A stretch of DNA of 64,000 nucleotides from Zea mays (GCF_902167145.1 NC_050096.1:78240683-78304682); one strand, 5' to 3'; positions 12,401 to 23,233 are shown, numbered from the stretch's first letter. The notes: a model not told the origin generated them from the sequence alone. Numbers and translations: made by a program.

Positions 12401-12701
12401 GCTTTGGATGAGGCAAACCCTGCGGGACTACGGTTACAAATTAACCAAAGTCCCTTTGCTATGTGATAATGAGAGTGCAATTAAAATGGCCGACAATCCC
12501 GTCGAGCATAGCCCCACTAAGCACATAGCCATTCGGTATCATTTTCTTAGGGATCACCAACAAAAGGGAGATATCGAGATTGCATACATTAATACTAAAG
12601 ATCAATTAGCCGATATCTTTACCAAGCCTCTTGACGAACAAACTTTTACCAAACTTAGGCATGAGCTCAATATTCTTGATTCTAGAAATTTCTTTTGCTA
12701 A
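9456..12701 (+). pseudogene. Pol polyprotein (PR-IN-RT-RNaseH), Opie-like Sirevirus, two nonsense codons
   Basis: One reading frame opens at 9,456, just after a TTGTTTTGTAG that resembles a splice acceptor, and ends at 12,701. Order: protease ([10 protein letters not shown], about 9,480); integrase zinc finger (WHRRLAH...CSACQAGK); integrase core D, D, E (HMDLFGP, RSDNGTEF, VVERKN at about 10,069-10,370); reverse transcriptase ([21 protein letters not shown] near 11,750); and RNase H ([25 protein letters not shown]). Copia order, IN before RT, is clear. In-frame TAA at 9804-9806 and TGA at 10494-10496 each replace a residue that the Ji-like pol in this window encodes (Tyr and Arg). Everything else remains open, so damage is recent. 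Confidence 0.92.
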
Positions 12702-13501
12702 CTTGCACACATAGCTCATAAATATACCTTTGATCATGTCTCTTTTATATATGCTATGACTAATATGTTTTCAAGTCTATTTCAAACTAAGTCATAGGTG
12801 TATTGAAAGGAAATTGGAGTCTTCGGCAAAGACAAAGGCTTCCACTCCACTCCACAACTCATCCTTCGCCGTCACTCCGAGCATCTCTTTCCATCTTTGG
12901 TATAATCTTCACTCCTTTAATTATGACCAAAGGAAGGGAAAGTAATTTGGAGGGCTCTAATGATTCTGTTTTTGGCGATTCATGCCAAAGGGGGAGAAAG
13001 GTTGAGCCCAAAGCAAAAGGACCGCACCACCACCAATTTCAAAAACTTAGTGTTTTCCAAGAGTATTTTTTAATTGGTATCTTATTGAGTTCAAAAGGGG
13101 GAGAAAATAGTATTTCAATTTGAATCATCAAAACCCTCTTGAACACTAAGATGATGATTTCATTTAGGGGGAGTTTTGTTTAGTCAAAGGAAAAGCATTT
13201 GAAACAGGGGGAGAAAATTTCAAACTTGAAAATGCTTTGCAAACTCTTATTCATTTACCCTTGACTATTTGCAAAAGAACTTTGAAAAGATTTACAAAAG
13301 ATTTTTGCAAAAACAAAACATGTGGTGCAAGCGTGGTCCAAAATGTTAAAGATGAAGAAACAATCCATGCATATCTTGTAAGTATTTATATTGGCTCAAT
13401 TACAAGCAACCTTTACACTTACATTATGAAAACTAGTTCAATTATGCACTTCCATATTTGCTTTGGTTTGTGTTGGCATCAATCACCAAAAAGGGGGAGA
13501 T
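12702..13501 (+). other. 3' noncoding tract with multiple polypurine runs (Opie-like)
   Basis: No coding frame. It holds five GGGGGAG-type runs, near 12,990, 13,097, 13,166, 13,207 and 13,493. Only the last abuts the 3' LTR and is the true polypurine tract. Extra runs of this kind are a described Sirevirus trait. Confidence 0.75.
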
Positions 13502-14811
13502 TGAAAGGGAATTAGGCTTACACCTAGTCCCTAATTAATTTTGGTGGTTGAATTGCCCAACACAAATAATTGGACTAACTAGTTTGTTCTAGTGTATAAG
13601 TTATACAGGTGCAAAAGGTTCACACTTAGCCAATAAAAAGACCAAGAGTTGGATTCAACAAAAGAGCAAAGGGGTCAACCGAAGGCACCTCTGGTCTGGC
13701 GCACCGGACTGTCCGGTGTGCCACCGGACAATGTCCGGTGCACCAGAGGACTCCAACGCAAACTCGCCACCTTCGGGAATTTCCAGAGGCAACTCCGCTA
13801 TAATTCACCGGACTGTCCGGTGTACACCGGACAGTGTCCGGTGCTCCAAGGGAGAGCGGCCTCAGGAACTCGCCAGCTTCGGGAATCTCCAACGGCTAGT
13901 CCACTATAATTCACCGGACATGTCCGGTGTGCACCGGACTGTCCGGTGCAACCCCGGGGCAATGGCTATTCGGCGCCAACGGCTACCTGCAGCACATTTA
14001 ATGCGCGCGCAGCGCGCGCAGAAGTCAGGCGCGCCCATACTGGCACACCGGACAATGAACAGGAGATGTCCGGTGTGCACCGGACATCCAGAAGGGCCCA
14101 CAAGTCAGAAGCTCCAACGGTCAGAATCCAACGGCAGTGATGACGTGGCGGGGGCACCGGACATGCCCGGTGTGCACCGGACTGTCCGGTGCGCCATCGA
14201 ACAGACAGCCTCCCAACAGCCACTTTTGGTAGTTGGGGCTATAAATACCCCAACCACCTCGCCATTCATTGCATCCAAGTTTTCCAGCTTCCAACCACTA
14301 TACAAGAGCTAGCATTCATTGCAAAGCACACCAAAAGAGATCAAATCCTCTCCCAACCCCACACAAAGCATTAGTGATTAGAGAGAGTGATTTGTAGTGT
14401 TCATTTGAGCTCTTGCGCTTGGATCGCTTCCTTTCTTTCGCATTCTTTCTTGTGATCAAACACTCACTTGTAATTGAGGCAAGAGACACCAATCGTGTGG
14501 TGGCCCTTGCGGGAAGTTTGATTCCCAAGAGATTTGAGAAGAGAAGCTCACTCGGTCCAAGGGACCGTTTGAGAGAGGGAAGGGTTGAAAGAGACCCGGC
14601 CTTTGTGGCCTCCTCAACGGGGAGTAGGTTTGAGAGAACCGAACCTCGGTAAAACAAATCCGCGTGTCTCACTTCATTATTCGCTTGCGATTTGTTTTCC
14701 GCCCTCTCTCGTGGACTCGATTATATTTCTAACGCTAACCCGGCTTGTAGTTGTGATTATTTTTGAGAATTTCAGTTTCGCCCTATTCACCCCCCCTCTA
14801 GGCGACTATCA
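13502..14811 (+). repeat. 3' LTR of Opie-like Sirevirus
   Basis: 1,310 bp, TG...CA ends, TATAAATA at 14,240. It differs from the 5' LTR by about 10 base changes and by having one, not three, copies of the 22-bp palindromic unit (13,724-13,745). Confidence 0.93.
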
Positions 14812-15096
14812 AACGTGTTGTCTCACCACCTCCTCTCTCGTGCGATGCGCTTCACCATGGAAGATCCACCGAGTATAGTCCGGCGTAAATCCATTCTTCC
14901 AAATATGTTCTACCATGGCCTTCTTTGGTTTTCTTTTCCGGTTGTCACATTTGCTGCATGGACAAGGGACTAGGCTAGCTCCTTTAGCAGCTTCGCCATA
15001 TGCCTGTTCCACGAAAGCATCGGTCTTCCTAATCCATTCAGGGGTGACATCATTACGTCGAACGCGGCCCGTGTACATCCACTCACGGTCCTCCAT
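14812..15096 (-). pseudogene. TNPD transposase N-terminal block (Transpos_assoc domain), cut off by a retrotransposon
   Basis: Starts at ATG 15096 with MEDREWMY and contains CPCSKC, a zinc-binding-like motif, then HIWKNGF, YTRWIFHGE. This is the Transpos_assoc domain found at the N-terminus of plant CACTA TNPD proteins. Coding breaks at 14,812, where the Opie-like element begins. Collapsing the near-perfect duplication (AACGT here, AACGC at 5339-5343) continues the frame directly into 5,343, so the transposase was continuous before insertion. There is no stop within the block itself. Confidence 0.88.
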
Positions 15097-15777
15097 CCTC
15101 TAACATATATAACCGAGTATAGTTTAATATAGACATGTAATGCATGTACACTACGTTCCTACCTTCTAATAGGTGATGATAGGTCCTAATCCCACCCGCA
15201 GTTGCATAGATAGAGTTAGTTTCCATGCTCTACTCCGATCCGAGATAGAATTTCGGCAGCACCTCCCCGCTGTTCTCCGGATACACGTCCTGGCAGGGAG
15301 AGTGTACTGTCCGGAGAACAACAGGGAGGTGACGCCGAAACTCTATCTCGGACCGGAGTAGAGCATGAAACTAACACCATCTACGCAACCGCGAGCTGTC
15401 CAAAAAAACATGGACAATCCGAAACTGATACATTTGTAGATATGCAAAGATCTGCATATCTACACTGAATCTGTTTCGAACGGGAGACGCCTAACTGGGT
15501 TACGTGATCTACGACCATGATGCGGAAATAGAGGTTATACCTAGGGTGGCGGTGGAGTCAGTCTAGTAGGGCTATGGCGGGTCGGTGCAGTGGCGACGCG
15601 ACGCGGTGCAGGCAGACCCGCAGCGGCTAGGAAGACAAGTATCTTCTCTGTAAAAAAGAATCACAAGTATGTTAACACAAGTATTTGAAACACGAATTAA
15701 ATATTCAATGTCCACTATGGATGGTTATTGCTTAACCACAACCCACTAATAACTAGATAGATAACTATAAGTATAAC
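15097..15777 (-). other. CACTA 5' leader segment next to TNPD
   Basis: Noncoding DNA between the TNPD start codon and the Tekay-like insertion. It holds the long hairpin at 15,198-15,392 and a second short palindrome near 15,440-15,470 (TGTAGATATGC...GCATATCTACA). I see no coding potential. The motif GGCAGCACCTCCCC at about 15,255 recurs as GACAGCACCTCCCC near 36,113 on the far side of the Tekay-like insertion, which supports both stretches being one leader. Confidence 0.6.
15198..15392. repeat. Hairpin-forming inverted repeat, about 90-bp arms, in CACTA leader
   Basis: Left arm about 15,198-15,296 and right arm about 15,302-15,392 are imperfect reverse complements, for example GAGATAGAATTTCGGC against GCCGAAACTCTATCTC. 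The loop is only a few bases. It lies about 100 bp upstream of the TNPD start codon and would fold strongly in either transcript. Confidence 0.85.
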
Positions 15778-18519
15778 TGTAACGCCCCGAATTTTTGCAG
15801 TTGAATTTTTTCTTTTCTTTACTCGCCAAATTCGGGCGTTACCTTTTCTTTTTCTTTTTGCCCTCGCTAGACCTTGACTTTTTCCAAAGCTAGCGGGATT
15901 CGGTTTGGAATTCCCGTGTAAAGAAAAACTCTAAAAAAAATACTTTATGTTGTTTGATGCACCATGCCGAGCTATGCATTCTTTGATTGTTTGAAAGTGC
16001 AAATGCATTCATCTAGGAAGATCGGATTTCGAAAACAGGGAAATAATCTTTTCTTTTTCTTTCTCTTTCTTTCTCTCTCCCTCTTCCCCTTTTCCTCTCT
16101 CCCGCGCCATGGGCTCCTTGGCCGGCCCAGCCGCCCCTTGGCCGGCCCAAGCCCCCTGCGCGCCCCCCCTCTTGGGCCTTGGCAGGCCCAGCCGCCCCCC
16201 CCCCCACCTCCCCTTTTTTTCCCAATTCCCTCTCCCTCTCTCTCTCCCTCTCATTTTCCCTCTCTCTCCCTAAGCCGCCGCCCCTACCCCTCTGCCCTAA
16301 CTGCCGCCGCCCCCTGCTCGGCCGCCGCCCTCGCCGTCGGCCGCCCATCGCCGGTGAGCCCCCCCTTTCCCTCTCCTCCCTCCCTCTCCCCTCTCCCCTC
16401 CTCCCTCCCCTTGGCAGCCCAGCCGCCCGGCCACCCCTGCCCGCGCCCCTGGCCGCCCCCAGCCCAGCCGCCGGCCGCGCCCTGGCCCCAGCCGCGCCTG
16501 GCCAGCCTCGGCCGCGCCCTGGCCGGCCCCGGCCGCGCCCAGCCGCGCCCCCGGCCGCGCCCTCGGCCGCCCCTGGCCCCTGGCCGCCCGCCAGCCGCCC
16601 CCTGCCCGCTGGTTCGGCCGCGCCCCTGGCCGGCCCAGCCGCTCGCCCAGCCGGCCGGTTCAACCGCCCTAGGGCCGGTTCAACCGCCCCCCCTGTTTTT
16701 TTTATTATTTTATTTTATTTACTTTCTGTGATCATAATTACCTTATTTTGGGTAGACTAATCATGGTTCATGCTATGGAAATGAGAAGTTTAATTTAGAA
16801 TTTCGTTGCGCTAGTTGATTCATTTAGTTAATTGTTTATCCCGTGCAATGTTAATCAACTTAAAATGATTAGGTTCCCACTAGTGCATATAACAGAATTC
16901 TTTTGTTAGGAACCTATTGAAACTAGAGTGCATAATTTAACTAATCATTAGTGCATAAACTTTAACCCCCCCCCCCCCTGCGAGACCCTTTTCCCGTTTC
17001 TTTCTAACCATAACAAATGCAATGTCAAATGTCATACTTGATGCATATTCGCTTTATTTGTTCCCTTGTATGGTGTACTGTTCTTTTGTATTAAATATGT
17101 GGATGGATGTATGTATGTTTGCGCTCGCATAGAGAACGATCCGGTCGAAGAGCCCGAGGAATTCGCAGGAGAAGCCCCTGAGCAGCAGTCGGTTGGTGGA
17201 GGCAAGTGTCCTTTGACCTATCTCTGTCCTAATCATTCTTTAATTCACCTCCCGCATCACACATTTATACCTAAGGATTGACTAGCTTTTTGTTATCCAT
17301 GTCCTTGTTTACCTATTTGGGTCGGATTATTACTGCTTAGTTTGATGCTATTGCTCAACTTTAATCAATGAACATGATGTGGTTATCTATGATACGCTGT
17401 TTTCCCGTTCTTATTTATGATTATACTTGTGGCATTTAAGGGGACTCGAGCGGTTTCTCGAGTGCCTCTCCGTAAGGACCTGTTCAATGGATGACCGCTC
17501 GGGAAAACAGTGCAACCATGAGGGTGGAATGGGGTGCCCTTAGCTGAATAATTAGAGGATCCGGGGTGTAGTTCGCTTCGCCGTCGTGCCGTCAATGGGG
17601 CTCGGTGTATGCGGCTCGCTCTGCCAAGGTTGATTTGTCCCTTGGGGAGGAGTGCGGTACATTTAGGAAACCTAACGGGTGGCTACAGCCCCGGGGAATC
17701 TTTGTAAAGGCTTCGTAGTGAATCCTTGGCCATTCACCTCGGGAGTGAATAAGGGTCTTGCAAGCCCGGGCCAGAGAGGGAATCACGGCTTGTGGGTAAA
17801 GTGCACAACCTCTGCAGAGTGTTATGAAACTGATATATCAGCCGTGCTCGCGGTTATGAGCGGCCAAGGGAGCTCCAGAGATTAGTGATACTTGATCAGA
17901 GATACTTTGGTACAGGTGACAATGAGATTGATGGTTCTGATTACGATTATGGTATTGGTAAGTGGTATTCTTTCCGTTTGGAAAGGATACATTGGGCTAA
18001 TAACTTGGGTTAATGTTAAAACCTGGCTTTCTACTAGTAAGTAATAACCTGACCAACTAAAAGCAACTGCTTGACTTATCCCCACATAAAGCTAGTCCAC
18101 TACAGCCAAACAGGATACTTGCTGAGTATGTTGATGTGTACTCACCCTTGCTCTACACACCAAACCCCCCCCCCAGGTTGTCAGCATTGCAACCACTGCT
18201 CAGGCGAAGATGAAGCTGTGGAAGGAGACTTCCAGGAGTTCCAAGACTACGACGAGTTCTAGGTGTGGGTTAGCGGCAACCCCCCAGTCGGCTGCCTGTG
18301 AAGGCCGCGGTTATCTACGTTTCTTTTCCGCACTTTGATTTATTGTAAGACCTATATGGACGTCTCAGACGTATGATGTAATCGACTATTTCCCTTATTA
18401 ATACTATTTTGAGCACTGTGTGATGATGTCCATATTATGTAACTGCTGTGTACGTGAATAACTGATCCTGGCACGTACATGGTTCGCATTCGGTTTGCCT
18501 TCTAAAACCGGGTGTGACA
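15778..18519 (+). repeat. 5' LTR of Tekay-like element
   Basis: 2,742 bp, TGTAACGCCCC...GTGTGACA. It contains a C-rich and CCG-rich low-complexity block (about 16,050-16,690), a poly-C tract near 16,968 and three exon-like coding blocks (17,066-18,262, described separately). Long Pro/Ala-rich frames in the C-rich block are composition artefacts. Confidence 0.92.
17066..18262 (+). other. Three-exon acidic Cys/His ORF inside the 5' LTR (candidate, unnamed)
   Basis: Candidate exons: about 17,066 (ATG) or 17,133 (after GCATAG) to 17,201; 17,916-17,957; and 18,177-18,262 (TAG stop). The first intron has a GC donor (G|GCAAGT) and TACAG acceptor; the second has GGTAAGT and CCCCAG. Every junction is phase 1, and the 42-nt middle exon keeps frame. 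The product would be short and acidic, with ENDPVEEPEEFAGEAPEQQ, a middle exon rich in Asp/Tyr, CQHCNHC, and a C-terminus FQEFQDYDEF. I do not recognise a function. It may be a spliced leader peptide or the relic of a captured coding segment. The exon model is inference. Confidence 0.45.
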
Positions 18520-18779
18520 TAAGTGGTATCAAAGCCAGGCTGACTGTAGGACCGCTAACCTAGAGTAGAATGGTCGTTCTAAGGACTATAGACCTCTGTC
18601 TCTGCCTTGACTTTGATATCCCTTCAAAAGTTGGTCATACCGACCAAACCTATGTTCTACTATATATTATACCTTGCTGAAAATCATGTTTTATTCTAAT
18701 CCTTCATTTACTTATGATTCATTATTTGCTGGTCATATTAATTCTGTTCTCACCCTTTTGCTTGCGATGTCTTTTGTAG

Positions 18780-19793
18780 ATGGCTCGACTTAGACACACT
18801 GCACGAAAGTCCGTCATCCCCTTCTTACCCTCCCGCCTTGCTGAGCGTCCGCTTCGCCGTCCCGTGGCCGGACAGTCCAGCCACTTGGAGAGACTACACC
18901 ACCGCCTGCGTGAGGAGCAGGAACGTCGACGACAGGAGCAGCAGGGCTCTTCTTTCTCGCTCCACCAGGAGATAGAGTCTGTGAGGAGCTGCTCTCCTGT
19001 GCTTCCTCTGGAGGCGCCCCCTGCACCACCACTGGGCGCCCCAGCTTCTGGAGTAGCTGCTGGAGGAGACCCAGACGACGGAGATGGCGACGACAGCTCG
19101 AGCCACGACACCGACTTCTCTGCTAACCCTGAGCCGGAAGGATGGGTTGCTCGACCCATCACTCGCGACGCTGCTCGCGGGTGTCACTTCCACGATGCGC
19201 TCGACACCCTGCTACGTCGGGCATTTGACCGGCATACTTGGTCCGTCGAGTATCGCTGTGTGGTCTACCAGCATAGTCGCGGGGTCTACCCGGACCGCTG
19301 GGAGGCGACTTGCTTGGTGCGCTGCCCGGAGGACAGTCTCCAGGGTGCAGAGGCCTGCTCAGAGCACTATTCTATCTCTGAACGGGACTCAGCTGAGGCA
19401 GCCATGCAAGATGCTGCACGGCGTGCGCTTTCGCACTACTGCTCGGTTTTCGGTGGGGCAGCTGACGGTCTTGACCTGAAGTATTACCCCCGCCGTCCAT
19501 CTGGCAGCACAGGAGGCGTGATTGTCTCACCTGTCGGTGAGGGCAATCCTAGGTTGAGCAGCACAGTCAACCTAGCCGCCGTGCTAAACACAGAGCTGGA
19601 CCATGCATTAGACGAGCTGAGTAGGGCTCGTGCTGAGATCGCCCTGCTGCGGGCTGAGCGCGCGGAACGTCGTCATCTGGATGGTGGTTCCCCCGCTCCC
19701 GTCGGGACTCAGCACCCGTACCGCTCACCTCAGCGTGGACACCAGCCTTATGGCAATCCCGACTGCAAGACCAAGATAAATCTAGAACCATAG
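18780..19793 (+). CDS. Extra ORF upstream of gag in Tekay-like element, dsRBD-like (function unknown)
   Basis: 337 residues, uninterrupted. ATG 18780 directly follows CTTTTGTAG, a good splice-acceptor match. The N-terminus (1-60) is Arg-rich. Residues about 60-125 are Ser/Asp-rich. A central block (about 130-240) has VEYRCVVYQHSRGVYPDRW, then SERDSAEAAMQDAARRALSHY. The strand-strand-strand-helix spacing and the Ala-rich last helix resemble a double-stranded RNA-binding domain, but this is a weak, by-eye match. The C-terminus (about 270-320) is a predicted coiled coil (ALDELSRARAEIALLRAERA). Related ORFs before gag exist in several grass gypsy elements. I cannot assign a role; RNA handling or silencing suppression is speculation. 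Confidence 0.7.
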   Translation: MARLRHTARKSVIPFLPSRLAERPLRRPVAGQSSHLERLHHRLREEQERRRQEQQGSSFSLHQEIESVRSCSPVLPLEAPPAPPLGAPASGVAAGGDPDDGDGDDSSSHDTDFSANPEPEGWVARPITRDAARGCHFHDALDTLLRRAFDRHTWSVEYRCVVYQHSRGVYPDRWEATCLVRCPEDSLQGAEACSEHYSISERDSAEAAMQDAARRALSHYCSVFGGAADGLDLKYYPRRPSGSTGGVIVSPVGEGNPRLSSTVNLAAVLNTELDHALDELSRARAEIALLRAERAERRHLDGGSPAPVGTQHPYRSPQRGHQPYGNPDCKTKINLEP

Positions 19794-20196
19794 ATCGCTA
19801 GAGTTGGATCTTGTAATTAATACGAAATATATGCATAGAAGCTTCAGTCTTAGCGTTAATCTCGGTCTTAGTTAGTCTTAGTTAGACAGGGTAGTTTGCT
19901 ATATCCTGTGCATTTGTGTTTGTCATGATGAACTATGTTTGGTTTGGATCTTTGTAATGATTGTCACCAGAGTGTGGGTATCCCCTGCATTTTGGTTTAC
20001 ATATTATGTTAATGGAGTTAGTTATATAGTTGGGAAACCTTTTATTCCACTTTCCTCTTGATCTGAGAAGCTGTGTGGTCTGTGTTGGAGATCAGTGAAG
20101 ATGCTCACCTGCTCAGTGCTGTTGAAGAATTCTATACTCTTTTCTTATGCTGCAAGATTTGCCAGATCAGTTCTGATGTGTGGTTGCATTCTGCAG
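19794..20196 (+). other. Spacer between extra ORF and gag
   Basis: About 400 bp, T-rich, without a convincing frame. It ends with TGCATTCTGCAG directly before the gag ATG at 20197, another splice-acceptor-like sequence. An in-frame upstream ATG (20,095) would add 34 hydrophobic, Cys-rich residues that do not look like gag. Confidence 0.55.
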
Positions 20197-21217
20197 ATGT
20201 CAGAGAACAGGCGTAGAGGAGGAAGGCGTGCTCAGCAGGAGCAAGCCGGTCAACAAGATGAGGCGCCCCAGCAGCAGCAGCTGCCACCCCCGCCCCCGAT
20301 GTCGATCGAGCAGATGTTTCTGATGCAGACTCAGGCAGTTCAGGCCATCAGTCAGACTCTGGCCGCCATTCAGCAGCAGCAGCAGCAGCAACAGCAGCAA
20401 GCACCACCCCAGCCTCAGATGCCTCAGATGCCCAGAGACAAGCGTGCTGAATTCATGAGAGGTCATCCCCCAACGTTCGCTCACTCTTCTGACCCCATGG
20501 ATGCTGAAGATTGGCTGCGCACTGTGGAGCGGGAGTTGCATACCGCTCAGTGTGATGACAGGGAGAAAGTCTTGTATGGTCCCCGTCTGTTGAGAGGAGC
20601 AGCCCAATCATGGTGGGAGTCTTACCTCGCCACCCATGCCAACCCCGACACCATCACCTGGGAAGAATTCAGAGGTAGCTTTCGTCAGTACCACGTGCCT
20701 GCAGGTCTGATGACAGTGAAGAAGGAGGAGTTCCTGGCCCTTAAGCAAGGGTCATCATCTGTCAGTGAGTATCGAGACAGGTTTCTGCAATTGTCTCGCT
20801 ATGCTCCTGAGGATGTCAACACTGACGCCAAGCGACAATACCGTTTTCTGAGAGGCTTGGTCGACCCCCTGCAGTATCAACTGATGAATCACACCTTCCC
20901 GACATTCCAGCACCTGATTGATAGAGCGATCGTGACAGAAAGGAAGCGTAAGGAGATGGAAGATCGTAAGCGCAAGATCAGTGGACCCCAGCCTGGAAGC
21001 AGCAGCCGCCCTCGTTTTTCAGGCAATCAACCTCAGCAGTTCAGGCAGAACCAGCGTCCACCTCAGCAGCGTCAGCAGCATCAGCAGTTCCAAAGGCAGT
21101 ATCCTCAGCATCAGTACCAGAACCGTCAGAGCAATCAGTCAGGAGGTCAGTTTCAAAGGCAGAATCAGCAAGCACCCCGTCTTCCTGCCCCAGCAAACCA
21201 GCAGAACAGTCAGGCAG
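20197..21217 (+). pseudogene. Gag, Tekay-like element, 5' part before the Ji-like insertion
   Basis: Starts MSENRRRGGRRAQQEQ. It has a Gln-rich segment encoded by a CAG run, then the retrotrans_gag domain (DPMDAEDWLRTVERELH, GAAQSWWESYLATH, WEEFRGSFRQYHVP, SVSEYRDRFLQLSRYAP) and a Gln/Arg-rich tail. At 21,217 the Ji-like LTR interrupts it within a codon. The frame resumes at 29,670 once one copy of the GGCAG duplication is removed. It carries no lesion of its own. Translation past 21,217 into the LTR reaches a stop at 21,244. Confidence 0.9.
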
Positions 21218-22446
21218 TGAGAGCACCTAGAGGGGGGGGTGAATAGGTGATCCTGTAAAACTTAAACTTATAGCCACAAAAACTTGTTAAGTGTTAGCAC
21301 AATAAATGCCAAGTGGCTAGAAAGGAGTCTCAACAAAACACAATACCACAAGAGATCAATCACAGAGACGACACAGTGGTTTATCCCGTGGTTCGGCCAA
21401 GACCAACGCTTGCCTACTCCACGTTGTGGCGTCCCTACGGACGAGGGTTGCAATCAACCCCTCTCAAGCGGTCCAAAGACCCACTTGAATACCACGGTGT
21501 TTTGCTTGCTTTTTCTCAATCCCGTTTGCGAGGAATCTCCACAACTTGGAGCCTCTCGCCCTTACAATTGAAGTTCACAAAGAACACAGAGCAAAGGGGG
21601 AATGAGCAACGCACACAAGACTTCAAAAGATCAGAGCAACAACACGCACACAAGTCGCAACAAGAGCTCGCAACACAACTCAAAGAGTTCGCAACTCAAC
21701 AAGAGCTCTAGATGCTATCACAATGAAACGAATGAGTGAGATCGATGTCTTGGTGCTTAGGAATGTTGTAGGAATGCTTGGTGTGTTCCTCCATGCGCCT
21801 AGGGGTCCCTTTTATAGCCCCAAGGCAGCTAGGAGCCGTTGAGAACACATCTGGAAGGCTATCCTTGCCTTCTGTCGTCGGGCGCACCGGACACTGTCCG
21901 GTGCCCGATTTATTTCCATAAACAGCGCATCCGACCGTTGCTGTCTGTTGCAGATCCGGGCGCCGTTGGCGCACCGGACATGTCCGGTGCACAACGGACA
22001 GTCCGGTGCCCCATTCCGACCGTTGGCTTGGCCACGTGTCGCGCGCCGATCGCGCGGCCGACCGTTGGCCCGGCCGACCATTGGCTCGCCGGACAGTCCG
22101 GTGCACACCGGACAGTCCAGTGAATTTTAGCCGAAGTCGCCGGAGAAAAACCCGAGAGCGGCTGGTTTGCTCCGCGCTGGTCTGGCGCACCGGACACTGT
22201 CCGGTGCACACCGGACAGTCCGGTGCCCCAGCCCGAAGCAGCCCTCCACTCCTCTTCTTCTTCCTGTTTCTAACACTTAGACAAGAATATTAGTACACAA
22301 AACCAATGTACTAAGGCTTAGAAACATACCTTAACTTGTGATTTGCACTTTGTTCATCCATGGGCATATTTTCACATTTAAGCACTTGTGTTTGCACTCA
22401 ATCACCAAAATACTTAGAAATGGCCCAAAGGCACATCTCCCTTTCA
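21218..22446 (-). repeat. 3' LTR of Ji-like element
   Basis: 1,229 bp. On the minus strand it begins TGAAAGGGAGATGTGCC and ends CTCTAGGTGCTCTCA. TATAAAA on the minus strand is at 21,816-21,810. Confidence 0.92.
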
Positions 22447-23233
22447 ATCTCCCCCTTTTTGGTGATTTATGCCAACACAACATAAAGCAAGTGGAACAAG
22501 TGCAAAACTACTTCAAATAAAAACTAACTTTGAGTTTTATTCAATTTTGGCATATATGGATCATCCTTTGCCACCACTTGGTTTGTTTTTGCAAATCAAA
22601 CTCAAATCTCTATCTCTAAGTCAAACACACATGTTGAAGCATAAAGAGAGTCATTCCAAAGAAATTCGACCACGGATTTCAAAAACTCCCCCTTTTTCCC
22701 ATAATCAACATTTCTCCCCACAAGAAGCCAACTTTTGACAAAAGAGACAATACAAGAGTTTTGACAAACCAAAAGCTCTATTATACTTTTTCAAAATTTC
22801 TCAAGTGGTAGCTGATCCATTTATTGCTTTGGCCTTTATTTTCTCCCCCTTTGGCATCAAGCACCAAAACGGGATCAATCTTGGCCCTTGAACCCCATTG
22901 CCTCACCAAAATTTTCAATTAAGAGCAAATGGCAATAAGAGTTCATGAGATGAACTTGGAAGTAATTACCCTCGCATCGGAGTGCAGTGGAAGTCTTTCA
23001 TGGTCCAAGTCCACCTTTTCCCTTTCAATTCTCCTTCGAGACTAGATCAAGCAAACTCAAGCATATGGTTAGTCTCAAAGGGTCAAGTTGTAACACATCT
23101 CCCCCTAAACATGTGCATCACTTTGCAATGGACTTGTGAGGTCCAGGGAGTGTTTGTACAACTTGAGCACCACAATAAGCAACAAAATGCAGAATGAACA
23201 TGATCAAGGGCATAAACACATGTATGCTACAAT
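22447..23233 (-). other. 3' noncoding tract with multiple polypurine runs (Ji-like)
   Basis: No frame. On the minus strand it holds several GGGGGAG/GGGGAGA runs, near 23,103, 22,847, 22,714 and 22,690, plus the LTR-adjacent tract at 22,447-22,460. The layout matches the Opie-like element in the opposite orientation. Confidence 0.75.

Larger units (their letters stand above)
5344..14811 (+). mobile_element. Sirevirus (Ty1/copia), Opie-like, complete structure but defective pol
   Basis: LTRs 5,344-6,697 and 13,502-14,811. PBS TGGTATCAGAGC (6,700-6,711) is complementary to initiator tRNA-Met. Polypurine tract AAAGGGGGAGA ends at 13,500. Target duplication AACGC/AACGT has one mismatch. Order is LTR, gag (6,743-9,442), pol (9,456-12,701), a long noncoding tract with several extra GGGGGAG runs, then LTR. 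The long coiled-coil gag tail and multiple polypurine runs are Sirevirus traits. By eye about 10 substitutions separate the LTRs (roughly 0.8%), which at 1.3e-8 per site per year is about 0.3 Myr. It interrupts the TNPD gene of the CACTA element. Confidence 0.93.

Noticed and set aside
15964..16731. 255-residue Pro/Ala/Ser-rich frame in the 5' Tekay LTR (and a 291-residue counterpart at 33,446)
   Set aside because: Runs through C-rich low-complexity DNA, is open on both strands, and changes length between LTR copies with homopolymer indels. Composition artefact, not a gene.
21708..22211. Open frames on both strands in Ji-like LTRs (also 28,907-29,429)
   Set aside because: Same palindromic-repeat artefact; they cross the TATA region of the LTR.
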